DNA from: UBA2965 sp036526135
GTDB taxonomy: Bacteria > Pseudomonadota > Gammaproteobacteria > Pseudomonadales > Azotimanducaceae
NCBI GenBank assembly: GCA_036526135.1
Contig: DATCZA010000017.1
Span: forward strand, 62,001-126,000
DNA length: 64,000 bases
Direction: 5' to 3'
The first letter of the stretch is position 1. Each line of letters begins with the position of its first letter. Of the stretch, positions 60,766 through 64,000 are shown piece after piece. The notes under the pieces were generated by a model that worked only from the letters and a program-made list of their open reading frames with translations, was not told where the DNA came from and searched no databases. The translations under genes and the position numbers were made by a program.

Positions 60766-61769
60766 TAGAGCAGCTCGATGACTCGTTGAGGCGGCAGGTC
60801 GTTGAGGCAGCGCAGATGCCCCAGCGGGCATTCGCGTTGAAAGCACGGGCTGCACTCGATACCCAGGCTCACCGTCGTCGCTCGCTCGCCGAGCGGCGGC
60901 GTGAAGGTCGTGGAGGTTGATCCGAAGACGCCAACCACAGGCCGGCCGAGCGCCGAGGCAACGTGCATGAGACCCGAATCGTTGCTGACGACCCGGTCGG
61001 CCCTGGAGAGCAGGTCAACGGCTTCCAGCAGCGTGGTGCGCCCCGCGAGGTTGACCACGCCGGCCGGCGACTGCGCCTCCACCTCCGAGCATACCCCGGC
61101 ATCTTTCGGCGACCCCACGAGCCATACCTGATGTCCTTGAGCGGCGGCGTAGCTGGCGACCTGGGCAAAGTGAACGGACGGCCAGCGCTTGGCCGGGCCG
61201 AACTCGGCCCCCGGGCACAGGGCGGTCACGCCCCCGTCCACCGAGAGCCGGCGGGAGGCGAGCAGGCGCTCCGCGGCAGCGGCATCGGGCTCGAGGACGG
61301 GACCGGGAATATCGTCCGGCAGCGGCGCGTCGGGATCGAGTCCCAGAGCCGCGAACCGGTCGACCATTCTCGGGTAGCGCTCCGGGTTCAGGCGGCGCCG
61401 GTCGTTGAGCACCCCGACCCGTGCTTCGCCGCTCCAGCCGGTGCGAACGGGAATCCTGGCCCACGCGGGTGCGAGCGCCGACTTGAAGCTGTTCGGCAGC
61501 ACGATGGCCTGGTCGTACTGATCCTTGAGGGTCAGCCCCGAGCTGCGCCTGGCGCCCAGGGCGAGCTCACCGTGCTCCACGTCGAGCACGTGAACGTTCC
61601 TCACGCCCGGCATGCGGGCTCCGAGCCCGGCCGTGGCGCGAGGGGCCAGCATATCGATCCCGGGGTCGCCGTGCCGCGCGATGAGGACCTGCACGAGGCT
61701 GTGCGCCATGACCATGTCGCCAACCCAAGCGGGGGCGACGATCAGGATGCGGGTGCCGCTATTGGGCAC
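60765..61769 (-). CDS. waaF: LPS heptosyltransferase II
   Basis: WaaF adds the second heptose. ILIVAPAWVGDMVMAHSLVQ at the N-terminus, ALCPGAEFGPAKRWPSVHFA for ADP-heptose binding, VSNDSGLMHVASALGRPVVGVFGSTS near the end and the terminal CSPCFQRECPLGHLRCLNDL are family features. 334 residues. Its start overlaps the ilvE 3' end by 11 bases. Confidence 0.96.
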   Translation of the reverse strand: MPNSGTRILIVAPAWVGDMVMAHSLVQVLIARHGDPGIDMLAPRATAGLGARMPGVRNVHVLDVEHGELALGARRSSGLTLKDQYDQAIVLPNSFKSALAPAWARIPVRTGWSGEARVGVLNDRRRLNPERYPRMVDRFAALGLDPDAPLPDDIPGPVLEPDAAAAERLLASRRLSVDGGVTALCPGAEFGPAKRWPSVHFAQVASYAAAQGHQVWLVGSPKDAGVCSEVEAQSPAGVVNLAGRTTLLEAVDLLSRADRVVSNDSGLMHVASALGRPVVGVFGSTSTTFTPPLGERATTVSLGIECSPCFQRECPLGHLRCLNDLPPQRVIELL

Positions 61770-62700
61770 CGCTTACGGGCGTGTGCCACTCCGGGAAGGC
61801 GCTGCGTTTGCCCCGCACCTGGTCGAAGTAGGCCGACTGGAACCGCTCCGTGACGGGCCCGCGTTTGCCCGAGCCGATCATTCGACCATCGAGCTCGCGA
61901 ATCGGCAGCACCTCGGCGGCCGTCCCCGTGAAGAACGCCTCGTCGGCGATGTACACCTCGTCTCTGGTGATGCGCCGCTCCCTGATGGCGATGCCCATCT
62001 CCGCGGCCAGATGGAAGATCGTATTTCGCGTGATGCCGTCGAGACAGGAGGTAAGCTCCGGCGTGTGCACCTCGCCATCCTTGACGATGAAGACGTTCTC
62101 GCCGCTGCCCTCGGCGACGTATCCCTCGTTGTCGAGCAGCAGCGCCTCGTCGCATCCGCTGTCCAGCGCCTCATGAAGAGCGAGAATGGAGTTGATGTAG
62201 TTGCCGTTGGCTTTCGCCTTGCACATGGTGATGTTCACGTGGTGGCGGGTGAAGGACGACGTCCGCACGTTGATCCCCTTCTCGCGGCTGTCGGGGTCCA
62301 TGTAATCCGGCCACGCCCAGGCGGCGACACAGAGATTTACCGAAAGATCCTTGGCCCGCAGGCCCATGGCCTCTGAACCCAGGTACACCATGGGCCGCAG
62401 GTAGCCTTCGTTCAGAGCGTTGGCACGGAAAACGTCGACCTGGGCTGCGTTGACCTCGTCGACGCTGAAGGGGATTTTGAGGCCGAGGATGTGCGCCGAG
62501 TTGAAAAGCCGGCGAGTATGCTCGTGAAGCCTGAAAATAGCGGGGCCCGAGGGGGTCTGATACGCCCGCACGCCTTCGAACACTCCCACGCCGTAGTGCA
62601 GCGTGTGAGTCAGCACGTGGACTTTCGCGTCACGCCAGGGCACCAGTTCCCCGTTGTGCCAGATCCAGCCGTCTCGGTCCGAAAATGTCGGTTCTGTCAT
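61759..62700 (-). CDS. ilvE: branched-chain amino-acid aminotransferase
   Basis: IlvE transfers the amino group in the final step of Val, Leu and Ile synthesis. HYGVGVFEGVRAY, AWAWPDYM, CKAKANGNYINSILALHEAL with the PLP lysine, and GYVAEGSGENVFIVKDG are characteristic. The ATG at 62700 gives 313 residues. Its place between glnE and waaF corresponds to that in P. aeruginosa. Confidence 0.96.
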   Translation of the reverse strand: MTEPTFSDRDGWIWHNGELVPWRDAKVHVLTHTLHYGVGVFEGVRAYQTPSGPAIFRLHEHTRRLFNSAHILGLKIPFSVDEVNAAQVDVFRANALNEGYLRPMVYLGSEAMGLRAKDLSVNLCVAAWAWPDYMDPDSREKGINVRTSSFTRHHVNITMCKAKANGNYINSILALHEALDSGCDEALLLDNEGYVAEGSGENVFIVKDGEVHTPELTSCLDGITRNTIFHLAAEMGIAIRERRITRDEVYIADEAFFTGTAAEVLPIRELDGRMIGSGKRGPVTERFQSAYFDQVRGKRSAFPEWHTPVSGAQ

Positions 62701-62710
62701 GATTCCGCGC

Positions 62711-64000
62711 TTACTCGTTTTCCGGGTCGATACCAAACACCTCGCGCCACGCATCCCTCACGTCGGACCTGTGGGCCATCAGGGTCCGGGCAGCCCGCTC
62801 GCTGTCCGGCAGGTCAAGCACCGACCGGTGCCACTCAGAGCGCAGACCCACGTAAGCCTCCCGGAGGTTCCGGGCCATGTTCGCGGGAAGCAGATCCAGC
62901 CGCTCAGCCGTCTCTAGAATGCGCACGTTGTCTGAGAATTCAGCGAGCGCAGGGTGTTCGTGCGCCCAGGCCAGGACCAGGTATTGCACCATAAATTCGA
63001 TATCGACGATACCGCCGGAGCCTCGCTTGAGGTCTTCCGCGTCACCATGGTGCTCGGCCATGCGGGCTCGCATCTTCAGCACTTCCTCGCGCAGCGGCCC
63101 GCGGTCCCGGGGCTCGCACAGAAGTTCCCGTCGAACCGCCTCGAAGCGCTGGGCGAGAGCCGGATCGCCAGCCACTGCGCGCGCCCGAACCAGCGCCTGA
63201 TGCTCCCACATCCAGGCCTGGGATCGCTGGTACTCGGCGAAAGCCTCCAGGCTCGAAACCATGGTTCCCGAACTGCCCGAAGGGCGCAGGCGCATGTCGA
63301 TCTCGTAAAGCGTCCCGGAATAGGTGGGAACGGTGAGGATGTGAAGCAGGCGGCGGACCATCCGGTGCAGGAACTGCGAGGCGCCGACGGGCAGGTCGTG
63401 AATGAAGACCAGGTCCAGGTCGCTTCCCGGCCCGAGCTCGATACCGCCGAGCTTGCCGTAACCGACGATGATGAAAGGTCGAGGCTCGGCGAACTCGGGA
63501 AAGCGGTCGGCGTTTTCGTTCCAGGCCAGGTCCAGCGACTCGCCGAGCACGGCCTCGGCCAGAAACGTGAGGTAGTCGCTCGCCTTCATCAGGGGCAGCG
63601 TTCCACGAACCTCCGCCAGGGAGACATTGAACACGTGATGCTCCTTGAACTCCCTGAGCACGTCGAGCCGACGTTCGAAGTCATCCGCCGGCGCCGCCTC
63701 GACCTGCTGGTGCAGCTCGGCCTGAAGGGCGGCCTTGTCCGGAAGCGCAGCGAGCTGGCGTTCGTCCAGCAGCGCGTCGAAGAACGCTGGAAAGCGGGCG
63801 AGCTGCTCGGCCAACCACAAGCTTTTGGCCGTCAGGTCGACGAAGTGAGCAAGGGTGTGGGGGTTTTCGCGGAGCAGCGACAGATAGGCCGACCGCCGCA
63901 GCACGGATCGCAACACGGGCACCACGCGGGCAAGCGAGAGATCCGGATCCTCCGTAAGGCTCACCCGGTCGAGAAGGCCGGGCATGAGCCGGTCCAGCCG
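62711..64000 (-). CDS. glnE: glutamine synthetase adenylyltransferase/deadenylase (5' part beyond right edge)
   Basis: Only the C-terminal 430 or so residues are visible; the frame stays open to the right edge. GlnE adds and removes AMP on glutamine synthetase. The visible nucleotidyltransferase domain has IIVGYGKLGGIELGPGSDLDLVF, the EIDMRLRPSGSSGTMVSSLEAF segment and FMVQYLVLAWAHEHPAL, which belongs to the adenylyl-transferring half. The protein ends FGIDPENE. ilvE follows after ten bases. Confidence 0.95.
   Translation of the reverse strand, partial: RLDRLMPGLLDRVSLTEDPDLSLARVVPVLRSVLRRSAYLSLLRENPHTLAHFVDLTAKSLWLAEQLARFPAFFDALLDERQLAALPDKAALQAELHQQVEAAPADDFERRLDVLREFKEHHVFNVSLAEVRGTLPLMKASDYLTFLAEAVLGESLDLAWNENADRFPEFAEPRPFIIVGYGKLGGIELGPGSDLDLVFIHDLPVGASQFLHRMVRRLLHILTVPTYSGTLYEIDMRLRPSGSSGTMVSSLEAFAEYQRSQAWMWEHQALVRARAVAGDPALAQRFEAVRRELLCEPRDRGPLREEVLKMRARMAEHHGDAEDLKRGSGGIVDIEFMVQYLVLAWAHEHPALAEFSDNVRILETAERLDLLPANMARNLREAYVGLRSEWHRSVLDLPDSERAARTLMAHRSDVRDAWREVFGIDPENE

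Overview
The window is a gene-dense (no gene-free stretch above about 300 bases), GC-rich stretch of chromosomal core genome from a Gram-negative bacterium, almost certainly a gammaproteobacterium. The evidence is LPS inner-core and lipid A genes, a TolC channel, a FimX homologue, EF-P with EpmA, a tmRNA tag reading ANDENYALAA, and a gene order that, from memory, runs largely parallel to the Pseudomonas aeruginosa block dnaB-rplI-rpsR-rpsF-rlmB-rnr-tRNA-Leu-purA-hisZ-hflCKX-hfq-miaA-mutL-amiB-tsaE-nnrD-queG-orn-psd-fimX-serB-parC-parE-cpdA-tolC-waaA-hldE-waaC-waaF-ilvE-glnE. The family cannot be fixed from the sequence alone. I found no prophage, insertion sequence, CRISPR array or rRNA operon.

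Layout. 1-1.7 kb: end of a secreted choice-of-anchor B protein gene, then ssrA (tmRNA) with its promoter and terminator. 1.7-5.3 kb: a secreted Sel1-repeat protein whose signal peptide is encoded by a 12-bp tandem repeat, a small winged-helix-like protein, xseB-ispA, and a retropepsin-like protease. 5.3-10.1 kb (minus strand): glyA-nrdR-ribD-nusB-thiL-pgpA, in which ribE, ribBA and ribH, commonly found between ribD and nusB, are absent. 10.2-13.3 kb: ettA facing radA. 13.3-19 kb (minus): rnr-rlmB, rpsF-rpsR-rplI and dnaB. At 19.1 kb a tRNA-Leu(CAG) gene; between it and purA lie a FabH-like ketoacyl synthase, folE2 and a Trm112-like gene, which look like a lineage-specific insertion.

21.6-34 kb (minus): purA, hisZ, hflC, hflK, hflX, hfq, miaA, mutL, amiB, tsaE, nnrD. 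34-39 kb: queG facing orn, a rhodanese gene coupled to psd, and efp-epmA. 39-49 kb: fimX, serB, a divergent Smp/YtjB-like membrane protein, parC, parE, cpdA and yqiB. 49-64 kb: tolC, waaA, an uncharacterised FAD-oxidoreductase/aldo-keto-reductase pair, hldE, a lipid A acyltransferase, then a minus-strand group of carbamoyltransferase, tandem-kinase protein, waaC, waaF, ilvE and the 3' part of glnE.

How the genes work together. The LPS set can make ADP-heptose (HldE), add Kdo (WaaA), acylate lipid A, attach two heptoses (WaaC, WaaF) and, by inference, phosphorylate and carbamoylate the heptoses. EF-P and its lysylating enzyme are translationally coupled. HflK/HflC/HflX/Hfq/MiaA form the classical hfq superoperon. 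ParC/ParE form topoisomerase IV. No wholly new multi-gene system is evident. The best leads are two genes lacking any canonical start codon before their conserved N-termini (cpdA and the rhodanese), the tandem LPS kinase beside the carbamoyltransferase, the repeat-encoded signal peptide, the three genes between tRNA-Leu and purA, and the conserved but unexplained FAD/aldo-keto-reductase pair.
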